From the NCBI GenBank assembly GCA_024400565.1, contig JAKSMQ010000017.1, positions 1-36,197 of the forward strand: DNA of 36,197 nucleotides. The letters are read 5' to 3'. The DNA is from Bacteroidales bacterium (GTDB lineage: Bacteria; Bacteroidota; Bacteroidia; Bacteroidales; P3). Shown here piece after piece: positions 25,628 to 33,284 of this stretch. Under the pieces are notes generated by a model. It had not been told where the DNA came from and ran no database searches. It worked only from the letters and a program-made list of their open reading frames with translations. Both the position numbers and the translations under genes were made by a program. Numbering within the stretch: position 1 is the first letter of the stretch; each line of letters opens with the position of its first letter.

Positions 25628-26449
25628 ATGAGAAGACACCCATTGTTTACCTTATTGCTTGCGGCATTAATGCTGCTTACATCCTGCTCGCATCATTATA
25701 TCGTCAAGGGTCCACAGGGAGGCATAGCCACCAAGGTGGTTCTGCCCAAGGGGTTCGACCAGCAGCACGACAGCTGCGACCTGGTGATACTGATGCATGG
25801 AATCTTTTCGAGCAAGGACTATCCTCCTATGCCCCGCATAGCTCGACATCTGGCCAAGGAGGGTATAGCCACCATAGCGCTCGATTTCGGCGGCCACGGA
25901 AAGAGCGAGGGAGCCATGCAGCAGATGACCATTGCCAACGAGCTGGAGGAGGCACGCCAGGTGTGGGAGTATGCCCGTAGGCTGCCCTATGTGCGCAACA
26001 TCTCGCTACTGGGACATTCGCAGGGGGGCGTGGTGGCAAGCATGCTGGCCGGACGGCTGGCTCAACAGAACGATGCCCCGGCTTCGCTCGTCCTGCTGGC
26101 TCCGGGATCTGTCATCAAGGAGGCCACCCAGGCGGGTCATTTCTTCGGCAACACCTACGATCCTGCCAATCCGCCCGAGTATATCAAATGCTTCCGCACA
26201 TACAAGCTGGGACGTGAATACATGGTCTCGACCCAGCTGCTCGACATCTATGGAGAATCGGGCCACTATCAGGGACCTGTGTGTATCGTTCACGGAACCA
26301 AGGACGGTATCGTTCCTCTATGGTGCAGCCAGCGCTACGACGAGATTTATAACAACTCCACTCTCCATCTGATTGAGGGCGAGAACCACCTTATGGTAAC
26401 CCACCTACGCGAAACGCTGGGCATCATTACGCCTTTCCTGAAGAGATAG
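25628..26449 (+). CDS. Lipoprotein alpha/beta hydrolase (S33-like)
   Basis: 273 residues from the ATG at 25628; the reading frame opens earlier (25526), but this start gives a clean lipoprotein signal (LFTLLLAALMLLTSC, Cys20). The enzyme part has the alpha/beta-hydrolase marks: LMHGIFSS (oxyanion loop), LDFGGHGKSEG, GHSQGG with the Ser nucleophile, VHGTKDGIVP with the acid, and EGENH with the catalytic His. The closest families are serine aminopeptidase S33/lysophospholipase-like esterases. It would be lipid-anchored in the cell envelope. It is a single gene convergent with the OmpA-family gene. Substrate not predictable. Confidence 0.85.
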   Translation: MRRHPLFTLLLAALMLLTSCSHHYIVKGPQGGIATKVVLPKGFDQQHDSCDLVILMHGIFSSKDYPPMPRIARHLAKEGIATIALDFGGHGKSEGAMQQMTIANELEEARQVWEYARRLPYVRNISLLGHSQGGVVASMLAGRLAQQNDAPASLVLLAPGSVIKEATQAGHFFGNTYDPANPPEYIKCFRTYKLGREYMVSTQLLDIYGESGHYQGPVCIVHGTKDGIVPLWCSQRYDEIYNNSTLHLIEGENHLMVTHLRETLGIITPFLKR

Positions 26450-26486
26450 AAAAGTAGCCAATCCGGATTGGGTTTACCTTCTTTGC

Positions 26487-26541
26487 AGTCAGATTTGCCT
26501 CTTCGGAGAACGAATTTCGCCTGAAACGGGAGATTCTGACT
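26487..26541. terminator. Possible hairpin between convergent genes
   Basis: AGTCAGA (26487-26493) and TCTGACT (26535-26541) are inverted copies in the 123-bp space between the convergent hydrolase and OmpA-family genes. The loop is long and there is no T-run, so this is a weak call. Confidence 0.25.
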
Positions 26542-26572
26542 AGCCCTTATGAATGGAAAGGGAACAGGCCAT

Positions 26573-27742
26573 CTACATAGAGAGAATCTTGAACTCTACT
26601 CTACGGTTGCGTGAGCGTCCGGCTTCGGTATCGTTGGTGGCGATGGGTTTTGTCTTGCCATAGCCTTTATATTGCAGACGGCGGGGTTCGATACCTTTTT
26701 CTATCAGATAGTCGACCACCTCCTTGGCACGGCTCTCGGAAAGACGCTGGTTGTAGTCGACCGACCCGCGACCGTCGGTATGGCCTCCCACCTCGATCTT
26801 CATTTTGGGGTAGCGTCGCAAAATCTCGAGCAGAGACTGGAGTTCCTTGAACGACTGTTGCAGAAGAATACTCTTATCGTAGTCGAAGAAGATATTCTCG
26901 AGCACAAATGTTGAACCGACCTGATAGGTTACCGAATCCTGGGCCTTAGAAGGGGTTTCTGTCTTGACGACGGGCTTGGGGTTGTCGCACGACAGGCATA
27001 CGAGACGCACGTCCTCGATATAATAGTATGCTCCCGGGAGGAGATAAGTAAGAGAATCGAGGTCTCTTACGTTGGACTTTGATGCAGGGAAGAAATTGCC
27101 GATGGTGAGATATTCTTCGCCTCCCTGGGCTACAAACGTGCCCGAGATGGGAGTCCATCCTTTGGTATCAGTAAGCACATCGTCGAAATGGTTTACGACC
27201 TGAGGCACATAGTAGGAGGCCACCACCTGGTCTATGCCCTGGGCGATATGACGGACCTCCTTGTTCATAAGCACACCACGGACGGTATCCTCGATACGCT
27301 CCCTGGTAAGAAGGCCACCTATGGTTGCCACCGATCCGGAAGAGTATTCGGAAAGGCTTACATAGAAGGTGAGCTGATAGGTATCGCCTGCGCTAAGGGG
27401 TTCGCGCAGCTGGGTCTGAAGGTATTCGCGATATTCGGTCTTGGAACAGTAGATGCCGCAATAGCCAAGGCCTGTACGGGGAGACTGGATGCCGAGTTTG
27501 TTGTTAGGCACACCACAGTCGCGCGAGCCGCATACATTGTAATAATCGGCCGAACCCTTGGTGGGCTGGAACCAGGCGTCCACAATGGTGAGGGTGCCCA
27601 GGGCATCGATCTTACGCGGACACTCGCGATAGTCTTCAAACGAGCCGTTATAGATAAGGTTTTTGCGGGGTTTTATCTCCGTCTGGCTCCAACTGGCAAC
27701 ACAGACCAGCAGAAACAGGATGAAAATACTATTTCTCAACAT
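26573..27742 (-). CDS. OmpA-family outer-membrane protein with N-terminal beta domain
   Basis: 389 residues from the ATG at 27742, which overlaps the glycosyltransferase stop by 7 bases; a longer frame lacks a good signal peptide. Signal peptide LRNSIFILFLLVCVASWSQ. The first 260 residues begin with NLIYNGSFEDYRECP and have a jelly-roll-like pattern, seen in other Bacteroidota OmpA fusions. Residues from about 285 form the OmpA peptidoglycan-binding domain with FDYDKS, EVGGHTDGRGS, NQRLSESRAKEV and NRRVEFKI. It should tie the outer membrane to peptidoglycan, with the N-terminal domain perhaps binding glycan. Confidence 0.88.
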   Translation of the reverse strand: MLRNSIFILFLLVCVASWSQTEIKPRKNLIYNGSFEDYRECPRKIDALGTLTIVDAWFQPTKGSADYYNVCGSRDCGVPNNKLGIQSPRTGLGYCGIYCSKTEYREYLQTQLREPLSAGDTYQLTFYVSLSEYSSGSVATIGGLLTRERIEDTVRGVLMNKEVRHIAQGIDQVVASYYVPQVVNHFDDVLTDTKGWTPISGTFVAQGGEEYLTIGNFFPASKSNVRDLDSLTYLLPGAYYYIEDVRLVCLSCDNPKPVVKTETPSKAQDSVTYQVGSTFVLENIFFDYDKSILLQQSFKELQSLLEILRRYPKMKIEVGGHTDGRGSVDYNQRLSESRAKEVVDYLIEKGIEPRRLQYKGYGKTKPIATNDTEAGRSRNRRVEFKILSM

Positions 27743-28869
27743 TGCTGAATGGTTTTGGACATCGACTCCCAAAGCAGGGTAGCCGTACGGTCCCAATTAA
27801 AGAGATTGCGACGGCTGAGACCGCGTTCTACCAGGGTCGAACAGAGCTCATCGTCAGTTGCTATGCGGGCAAAGGCCTCTGCCATGGCATCTGTGTCGTA
27901 GGGGTCTACCAGAAGAGCCGCATCACCTGCTACCTCGGGCATGGAGGTCAGATTGCTCGTCACCACAGGGGTATGGGCATTAAAAGCTTCAATAATGGGA
28001 ATTCCGAACCCCTCGAACAAGGAACAATAAAGCAAGGCACGGGCAGAGCCCAGAAGGAGCGACAGCTCGTCGGCCTCGGCACGTCCTAGAAAGACTACAT
28101 CGTCCTTGAAGCGCATGTTCTCGTAGGCCTCTACCACCTCGCCTTCCCACCAGAACTTGTGGCCCACCACGACGAGCTTTTCCTGAGACTGGGGAGTGGC
28201 TGCACGCATCTTATCGTATGCCAACAGGATATTGGTAATATTCTTGCGTTTGGAGATGGTTCCGATAAAGATGAAATAGGGTTTGCCCTGGGTATATTTG
28301 AGACGGGTTGACTGTTGCTGTTCCTCGCTCACGGGCTGGTAGTTGGAATGGGATCCGTCGTAGACCACGTCTATCTTCTCAGCCCCAATACCATAGGTAT
28401 CGACGAGGTCCTGCTTCGAGAATTCTGAAACAGTAGCCACTCGGGTAGCCTTCCGGGCAAAACGGGGGAAGAAACGGGTCATATACCGTTGATGAGAGGG
28501 ACGCAGATAGTCGGAGGCATGCTCGAAGTTGAGGTCGTGGATAACCGTAAGGGTAGGCACCTTGGTCCGCAGACTCATCCATCCGTCGGGCGACAGAAAG
28601 AGATCTGCCTTATATCGGCGCAGGACCCTGGTAACGCTCCATTCAAAGAAGAGATACCACAGAACGGGATGCCGCGCCTGAGGGCAAAGAACAAGGAGCT
28701 TTACGTTGGGTGCAAAGAGGAACTGGGGATCGGGCTTGCGGTCGAAGAGGAAAAGGAACTCGTGTTCGGGATGGGCTGCAACGATACGACGCAGAGACTC
28801 GTAGGAAAACCAGCCTATTCCGTCGAGACGACCAGGGAGAAGCAATCGGGTATTTACAGCAATACGCAT
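27736..28869 (-). CDS. Glycosyltransferase, GT4 family (GT-B fold)
   Basis: 377 residues, cytoplasmic. The N-terminal Rossmann half starts MRIAVNTRLLLPGRLDGIG, whose Gly-rich loop binds the acceptor side. The C-terminal half contains YFIFIGTISKRKN and the E-x7-E motif in FEGFGIPIIEAFNAHTPVV, which holds the nucleotide sugar. It would transfer a sugar from an activated donor to a surface glycan or glycolipid. It lies 12 bases after purN (minus strand) and overlaps the OmpA-family gene by 7 bases, so all three may share one message. Donor and acceptor unknown. Confidence 0.9.
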   Translation of the reverse strand: MRIAVNTRLLLPGRLDGIGWFSYESLRRIVAAHPEHEFLFLFDRKPDPQFLFAPNVKLLVLCPQARHPVLWYLFFEWSVTRVLRRYKADLFLSPDGWMSLRTKVPTLTVIHDLNFEHASDYLRPSHQRYMTRFFPRFARKATRVATVSEFSKQDLVDTYGIGAEKIDVVYDGSHSNYQPVSEEQQQSTRLKYTQGKPYFIFIGTISKRKNITNILLAYDKMRAATPQSQEKLVVVGHKFWWEGEVVEAYENMRFKDDVVFLGRAEADELSLLLGSARALLYCSLFEGFGIPIIEAFNAHTPVVTSNLTSMPEVAGDAALLVDPYDTDAMAEAFARIATDDELCSTLVERGLSRRNLFNWDRTATLLWESMSKTIQQC

Positions 28870-28881
28870 GGTTGCAAGGGT

Positions 28882-29466
28882 TTAGAGTTTGCCTTCGATA
28901 AACTGATGGATAACGCGAGGATAATGTTCCTTCTCAAGCAGATGTACTTTATTAGCCACATCCTCGGCCGTGTCGGCAGGCTCTACGCTACACGAAGCCT
29001 GAAAAAGGACACGCCCGTGGTCGAACTCCTCGTCGACAAGATGTATGGTAATGCCTGTCTCCTTTTCGCAAGCAGCCACAACGGCCTCGTGCACATAGTT
29101 GCCATACATTCCCTTGCCTCCGTATTTGGGCAACAAAGCCGGATGGATATTGACAATATGCCCAGGATAGGCCTTGAGAAGGCTGGGAGGGATCAGGAGA
29201 AGGAAACCCGCCAGGATGACATAATCAATCTGACGCTGGCGCAGAAGGTCGACAACCCGGTTGCCGCCGAAGAAATCGTCCTTATTCATATAGAATGCCT
29301 CTACTCCCAGCTTCTCGGCACGGGTGGCCACATAGGCCTCTTTCCTATTATATATAATACAGTCCACCACAATGCCCGAATCAGGGTTACTCTGGAAGTA
29401 TTCTGTAACCTGCTGAACATTAGTACCATTACCAGAAGCTAGTAGAGCTAATCTTTTAATTTTCAT
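28882..29466 (-). CDS. purN: Phosphoribosylglycinamide formyltransferase (GART)
   Basis: 194 residues from the ATG at 29466; the frame extends to 29520 but that part lies in the promoter. It formylates GAR with 10-formyl-THF in purine synthesis. Motifs: LLASGNGTNVQ, VNIHPALLPKYGGKGMYG with the catalytic His, and IHLVDEEFDHGRV with the catalytic Asp. It is divergent from acpP, an arrangement common in Bacteroidota. Confidence 0.95.
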   Translation of the reverse strand: MKIKRLALLASGNGTNVQQVTEYFQSNPDSGIVVDCIIYNRKEAYVATRAEKLGVEAFYMNKDDFFGGNRVVDLLRQRQIDYVILAGFLLLIPPSLLKAYPGHIVNIHPALLPKYGGKGMYGNYVHEAVVAACEKETGITIHLVDEEFDHGRVLFQASCSVEPADTAEDVANKVHLLEKEHYPRVIHQFIEGKL

Positions 29467-29508
29467 AAAGTTAACGATTCTGCACCAAATATCTGTCTTT
29501 TCGAGGTG

Positions 29509-29516
29509 CAAAATTA
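29509..29516 (-). promoter_or_regulatory. Promoter -7 element of purN
   Basis: TAATTTTG on the minus strand matches TAnnTTTG and lies 43 bases before the purN start codon at 29466. A TTTG at the expected distance is not clear. It shows that the start at 29520 cannot be used. Confidence 0.55.
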
Positions 29517-29657
29517 GCAAAAAATACCATATCCGAAGTAAAAAACCACACTTTTTTGAAGGAAAAACGGCACTTTCGGCATCAAAAAATTCATATACAC
29601 TTGATTGTATTACATATTCTTAACAAATTTAACATTAGAAAAAGTAATGAAAAAGTG

Positions 29658-29687
29658 TTGCTAATTCAAAAAAAAGTCGTTAATTTG
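29658..29687 (+). promoter_or_regulatory. Promoter of acpP
   Basis: TTG (29658-29660), 19 bp, TTAATTTG (29680-29687): close to the Bacteroidota consensus. Transcription would begin near 29694, giving a leader of about 25 bases. Confidence 0.6.
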
Positions 29688-29718
29688 CACTTTGTTTAAC
29701 TCATAAATTTTATTAAAA

Positions 29719-29952
29719 ATGTCTGAAATCGAAAGCAAAGTTAAAGCAATCATCGTTGACAAACTTGGTGTTGACGAGAAAGACGTTACCCCCGCAGCTA
29801 GTTTCACCAACGACCTCGGTGCTGATTCCCTCGACACCGTTGAGTTGATTATGGAACTTGAAAAGGAATTCAACATTCAGATCCCCGACGAGGCAGCTGA
29901 GAAAATCCAGACCGTTGGTGATGTTATCAACTACATCGAAAACAACAAATAA
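29719..29952 (+). CDS. acpP: Acyl carrier protein
   Basis: 77 residues, the standard length, acidic. [11 protein letters not shown] holds Ser38-type attachment of 4'-phosphopantetheine. It carries growing acyl chains for fatty-acid synthesis and would also supply acyl-ACP to the cysteate acyltransferase encoded at 31924. In most relatives fabF comes next; here rnc follows instead after two hairpins. Confidence 0.97.
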   Translation: MSEIESKVKAIIVDKLGVDEKDVTPAASFTNDLGADSLDTVELIMELEKEFNIQIPDEAAEKIQTVGDVINYIENNK

Positions 29953-30002
29953 TCAGGTATACCCTTTACCTTTTTATTTTCAGATCTGAAAAGGTAGTAA
30001 TC

Positions 30003-30038
30003 TCGGCAAAGGGTTATCCTCCCGATAGCCCTTGCCGA
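30003..30038 (+). terminator. Hairpin downstream of acpP
   Basis: The arms 30003-30018 and 30024-30038 pair along about 15 bp with one bulge and one wobble, loop of 5, followed by TTTG. Upstream at 29972-29987 there is also a perfect palindrome TTTTCAGATCTGAAAA. Either may stabilise or end the acpP message. Confidence 0.5.
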
Positions 30039-30100
30039 TTTGACTAACCGAAATGACTTCCCCTCGGGACTTTGTTTCCCTTAGGAAAAAGCCAACAACG

Positions 30101-30128
30101 AAGTCGCTCTCTGGCGACTTTTTGTTTT
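30101..30128 (+). terminator. Rho-independent terminator between acpP and rnc
   Basis: AAGTCGC (30101-30107), loop TCTCTG, GCGACTT (30114-30120) then TTTGTTTT. It is a canonical stem and T-tail and lies inside the longest reading frame of rnc, which argues that rnc starts further downstream. Confidence 0.82.
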
Positions 30129-30145
30129 ATAGTTGCCTTGCTGTT

Positions 30146-30865
30146 TTGGATAAAAAGAAGATAAAGAAATGGTTGCACGCCACTCTTGGGCTACGCCCCA
30201 GGAAGTTGGAGTTGTACCAGATAGCTCTCACCCACAAGTCGCTCAGTAGCGATGTGAACGGCCATAAGATTAACAACGAACGCCTTGAATTTCTGGGTGA
30301 TGCGGTATTGGACCTCGTAGTGGGCAACTATCTCTACCAGCGATATCCTTTTCAAGGCGAAGGCTTCTTGACCGAGATGCGTTGCAAGATTGTGAGTCGG
30401 GCCAGTCTTAACGAACTTGCCAGCAAAATTGGACTCAACGAGCAGATGATCTACGACCGCTCACATCAGAATGTCGGCAAATGTATGGGCGGAAACGGGC
30501 TTGAAGCGCTCATCGGGGCTGTATATCTCGACCGGGGATACCGACGAACCAACCGATTCATTGTCAAGAAACTGCTAAACCGATATATGGACATCAGCTC
30601 TATCGAAACGAAGGGCTGGAACTACAAAGGAAAACTAATTGACTGGGGACAACGCCATCATAAGAGGATTACCTTTGAGGTAGCAAGGACCATCAAGGCC
30701 AACCGCCGTTCGCCCCTTCAATATGAGGTAAATCTCCTGATCAACGACCGCAAAGCCGAGACCGCTACTCACGACACCATAAAACAGGCCGAACAGCTGG
30801 CAGCCGAAAAAGCATTCCTCAAGATTCAGGCACGCGAGACGAAAGCCCATCAAAACAAGGAATAG
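30146..30865 (+). CDS. rnc: Ribonuclease III
   Basis: 239 residues from a TTG at 30146. The frame opens at an ATG at 30053, but the first 31 residues then cover a clear terminator and resemble no RNase III, so the later start is preferred with moderate confidence. The catalytic domain has the signature NNERLEFLGDAVLDLV and GLEALIGAVYLDRGY with the metal-binding Asp and Glu. The C-terminal double-stranded-RNA-binding domain runs from KGKLIDWGQ to QLAAEKAFLKI. It processes ribosomal RNA precursors and cleaves structured RNA. Neighbour acpP is on the same strand; fabF is absent between them. Confidence 0.93.
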   Translation: MDKKKIKKWLHATLGLRPRKLELYQIALTHKSLSSDVNGHKINNERLEFLGDAVLDLVVGNYLYQRYPFQGEGFLTEMRCKIVSRASLNELASKIGLNEQMIYDRSHQNVGKCMGGNGLEALIGAVYLDRGYRRTNRFIVKKLLNRYMDISSIETKGWNYKGKLIDWGQRHHKRITFEVARTIKANRRSPLQYEVNLLINDRKAETATHDTIKQAEQLAAEKAFLKIQARETKAHQNKE

Positions 30866-31061
30866 TCCCCTACCCCATCTGCGTCCTTCCGAAAATGTTT
30901 TATTAATCCCGTACATCTGTAACGTAAGGGAAAAATAGGACGTGCAGAACTTATTCTTGCACTATTACCGAAAGACGAACCGATGACTTATCGGCCGACT
31001 AAAGGAAACAGACTCCTAATCTGACCTCTTATCTGAAAATATTCTTTCTGAAAAAGGAATT

Positions 31062-31097
31062 AAAAAAACTGCAGACCGGCCTGAAGACCGATCTGCA
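31062..31097 (-). terminator. Rho-independent terminator of the Cys/His-rich lipoprotein gene
   Basis: On the minus strand a 10-bp stem TGCAGATCGG / CCGGTCTGCA (one T-G pair), 8-base loop, followed by GTTTTTTT. It lies 28 bases after the stop codon at 31126. Confidence 0.85.
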
Positions 31098-31125
31098 TAG
31101 GAGTTGTCAATCTTAAAGAATTGGC

Positions 31126-31590
31126 TTATTTGCCTTCGCAGCAACCGCCATCTTTGTGCTCGTGTTTGCAACCTTCGTGGTCGTGGCCACAACCTTCGTG
31201 ACCTTCGCAGCAACCTTCGGTAGCCTTGATTTCCTTAGCCTTAGCTACGAGCTCCTGCATGTGAGCAACGTCTACATACTTAGCAAGGTTTTCGCCATTT
31301 TCGGAGATGAGGTTTTCAACCTTAGCAGCTACCTTAGGAGCCATGCCGTTTGCGGTCTCAACGAGTTCAGCCAACTTGGTCTCAACCTTTGCCCAGTTCT
31401 CAACAACAGCTGCGCTATCGTTAGCCTCAAGGCCCTTTGCAATCATGCTGAAGGGGCAATTGCCTTCACATTGTTCCTGCTGAGCAGCGGTATCGGTGCT
31501 GGTAGTATCAGCAGCATTTTCGTTGTTGGAGTTGCAAGCTGCAAAGCACATAGCAGCTACACATGCCATAGCAAAAAAAAGTTTTTTCAT
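31126..31590 (-). CDS. Lipoprotein with Cys/His-rich metal-binding tail
   Basis: 154 residues from the ATG at 31590; a longer frame to 31629 adds residues before the signal. MKKLFFAMACVAAMCFAAC is a lipoprotein signal with Cys19 as the lipid site. A Thr/Asp linker with CEGNCP follows, then a helical Ala/Glu/Lys-rich part (about 55-125), and a tail dense in Cys, His and Glu (GCCEGHEGCGHDHEGC and more to the end). The tail looks like a chelator of zinc, copper or nickel. It has its own promoter and terminator, so it is a single-gene unit, divergent from the sulfonolipid genes. No named family recognised. A role in metal binding at the envelope is inferred. Confidence 0.82.
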   Translation of the reverse strand: MKKLFFAMACVAAMCFAACNSNNENAADTTSTDTAAQQEQCEGNCPFSMIAKGLEANDSAAVVENWAKVETKLAELVETANGMAPKVAAKVENLISENGENLAKYVDVAHMQELVAKAKEIKATEGCCEGHEGCGHDHEGCKHEHKDGGCCEGK

Positions 31591-31706
31591 GTCTTCTTTA
31601 ATAATAATTGAGGGTTCGAAAGGTTCCAATAAATCATTAATTACAAACGCCTTATGTGGATGCGAACCCTGACAGACACCCCTTCAGACGTTGGTTTTTC
31701 GAAATG

Positions 31707-31714
31707 CAAAAGTA
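31707..31714 (-). promoter_or_regulatory. Promoter -7 element of the lipoprotein gene
   Basis: TACTTTTG on the minus strand, in the same TGTACTTTTGC context as the tRNA and island promoters. The -33 region is only T-rich. The leader would be about 110 bases. Confidence 0.65.
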
Positions 31715-31841
31715 CACATTTATTTTGATTAAAAACCCTATTTAATAATATTTAGCATTCTGGTTCATGCGAATAGCCCATTATTTGCCCCGAACAAAGT
31801 GTAACGGAAATGTTAAATTATTAGGTTCAAACGTAAATAAT

Positions 31842-31873
31842 TTTGGTCATATTAGTATTTATGCGTACTTTTG
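31842..31873 (+). promoter_or_regulatory. Promoter of the sulfonolipid acyltransferase gene
   Basis: TTTG (31842-31845), 20 bp, TACTTTTG (31866-31873): a full Bacteroidota consensus. Transcription should begin near 31880, 44 bases before the start codon. Confidence 0.85.
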
Positions 31874-31923
31874 CATTCTCGCATTTAATTAGAGTAATAA
31901 ATAATAAAAAAATATAACGCTTT

Positions 31924-33183
31924 ATGAAAGATATTTTTGCAAGAATCAAAGAGTCCACTGGCGGTCCTTTAGGTCAGTATCAGAAGTTAGCAGACGGTTA
32001 TTTCTACTTTCCTAAACTGGAAGGCGAATTAGGTCCCGAAATGATGTTCAACGGCAAGCCCGTTCTTAACTGGAGTCTGAACAACTATCTTGGCCTTGCC
32101 AACAATCCCGAGGTACGTGCTGCCGACGAAGAGGGCGCTCGCCGCTGGGGTCTTGCTTACCCTATGGGAGCCCGTATGATGAGCGGTAATACCGCCCTTC
32201 ACGAAGAGGTTGAGGCTATGCTCTGCGAATATACTCACAAGAAACACGGATACCTCCTCAATTTCGGTTACCAGGGACAGATTTCTATTCTTGACACTAT
32301 CGTTGGCCCCCGCGACGTTATCGTTTGGGACAGCGAAGCTCATGCATGTCTTATCGACGGCTTCCGCGTAACCGGCGCCAAGCGTTTCAAATATCAGCAC
32401 AACGACATCGAGAGTCTGCGCAAACAGCTCGTTCAGGCTACCGCTCTGGCAGAAAAGCAGGGTGGCGGTATCCTCGTTGCTACCGAAGGCGTTTATGGTA
32501 TGGAGGGCGACCTGGGTGCTCTCGACAAGATTTGCGCTCTCAAGAAGGAATTCGACTTCCGTATCCTTATCGACGATGCTCATGGTATGGGCGTTATGGG
32601 TCCTGAAGGACGCGGTACCCACACCCATTTCAAATGCGAAGACGACATCGACCTCTACTTCTGCGCTTTCGCAAAGACTATGGCCTGCATCGGTGGCTTT
32701 ATTGGCTGCAACGACCCCGATATCATTATGTATCTCCGCATGAACATGCGTAGCCAGATTTACGCAAAGAGCCTTCCCATGCCTATCGTATATGGCGTTA
32801 AACGTCGTCTCGAGATCATCAACCAACATCCCGAGTATCGCGAAAAACTCTGGGAACTCTCCAGCTACCTTCAGAAATCTCTCCAGAACGAGGGTTTCAA
32901 TACCGGTGTAACCGAGAGCCCCATCACTCCCGTATTCTTCCCCGGCGACGTAAATCAGGGTACCAATTGTGTTGTTGATCTCCGCGAAAACTATGGTATC
33001 TTCTGCTCCATCGTAGTTTATCCCGTTGTTCCCAAGGGCCAGATTATGCTCCGCATCATTCCTACAGCTGTTCATACCAAAGAGCATGCTGACCGCACCA
33101 TCTCCGTATTCAAGGAAATCAAGAAGAAACTCGATGCTGGCGAATACAACAAGCCCATGCCCAATATGCGTCTTGCAAAATAG
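31924..33183 (+). CDS. PLP-dependent alpha-oxoamine synthase, probable cysteate acyl-ACP transferase (capnine synthesis)
   Basis: 419 residues. The fold I PLP enzyme of the alpha-oxoamine synthase family is shown by WDSEAHACLIDG (His140 stacks on PLP), LIDDAHGMGVMG (Asp217, His220), GRGTHTHF and FAKTMACIGGF (Lys251 forms the Schiff base). Members join an amino acid to an acyl thioester with loss of CO2: serine palmitoyltransferase, KBL, BioF, HemA and the cysteate acyl-ACP transferase of sulfonolipid synthesis (SulA/CapA). The following genes, a threonine-synthase-like enzyme with zinc ribbon and an SDR, favour the last: cysteate plus acyl-ACP gives 3-ketocapnine. acpP lies 2 kb upstream. Serine palmitoyltransferase or KBL are the alternatives. 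The gene has its own strong promoter and a terminator after it. Confidence 0.82.
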   Translation: MKDIFARIKESTGGPLGQYQKLADGYFYFPKLEGELGPEMMFNGKPVLNWSLNNYLGLANNPEVRAADEEGARRWGLAYPMGARMMSGNTALHEEVEAMLCEYTHKKHGYLLNFGYQGQISILDTIVGPRDVIVWDSEAHACLIDGFRVTGAKRFKYQHNDIESLRKQLVQATALAEKQGGGILVATEGVYGMEGDLGALDKICALKKEFDFRILIDDAHGMGVMGPEGRGTHTHFKCEDDIDLYFCAFAKTMACIGGFIGCNDPDIIMYLRMNMRSQIYAKSLPMPIVYGVKRRLEIINQHPEYREKLWELSSYLQKSLQNEGFNTGVTESPITPVFFPGDVNQGTNCVVDLRENYGIFCSIVVYPVVPKGQIMLRIIPTAVHTKEHADRTISVFKEIKKKLDAGEYNKPMPNMRLAK

Positions 33184-33195
33184 TGACCTGTGAAT

Positions 33196-33242
33196 AGTGA
33201 TTAGTGACCCGAAGAATTTCTTCCCGTCACTAATCATTTTTT
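33196..33242 (+). terminator. Terminator between the acyltransferase and cysteate synthase genes
   Basis: TGATTAGTGAC (33198-33208) pairs perfectly with GTCACTAATCA (33226-33236), followed by TTTTTT. The loop itself can pair (GAAGAA with TTCTTC). Nearby AATCACTATT (33269-33278) can also pair with AATAGTGATT (33193-33202), an alternative fold that would reach the start region of the next gene. Confidence 0.85.
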
Positions 33243-33284
33243 CGTCATATTCCATCTCACTATTCCATAATCACTATTCCCTCA

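Larger units (their letters stand above)
31591..31923. other. Divergent intergenic region with back-to-back promoters
   Basis: It separates the lipoprotein gene (minus) from the acyltransferase gene (plus) and contains one promoter for each direction (31707-31714 and 31842-31873). The two -7 elements share TGTACTTTTGC or CGTACTTTTGC. Nothing else was seen. Confidence 0.6.

Noticed and set aside
28489-29442. 317-codon plus-strand frame across the glycosyltransferase and purN genes
   Set aside because: Runs opposite two well-supported genes and has no domain pattern.
31924-33183. 2-amino-3-ketobutyrate CoA ligase (KBL)
   Set aside because: No threonine dehydrogenase is adjacent; context points to sulfonolipid synthesis. 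Not fully excluded.
32029-33255. 408-codon antisense frame opposite the alpha-oxoamine synthase
   Set aside because: The sense protein has all PLP-site residues; the antisense frame covers a terminator and has no motifs.
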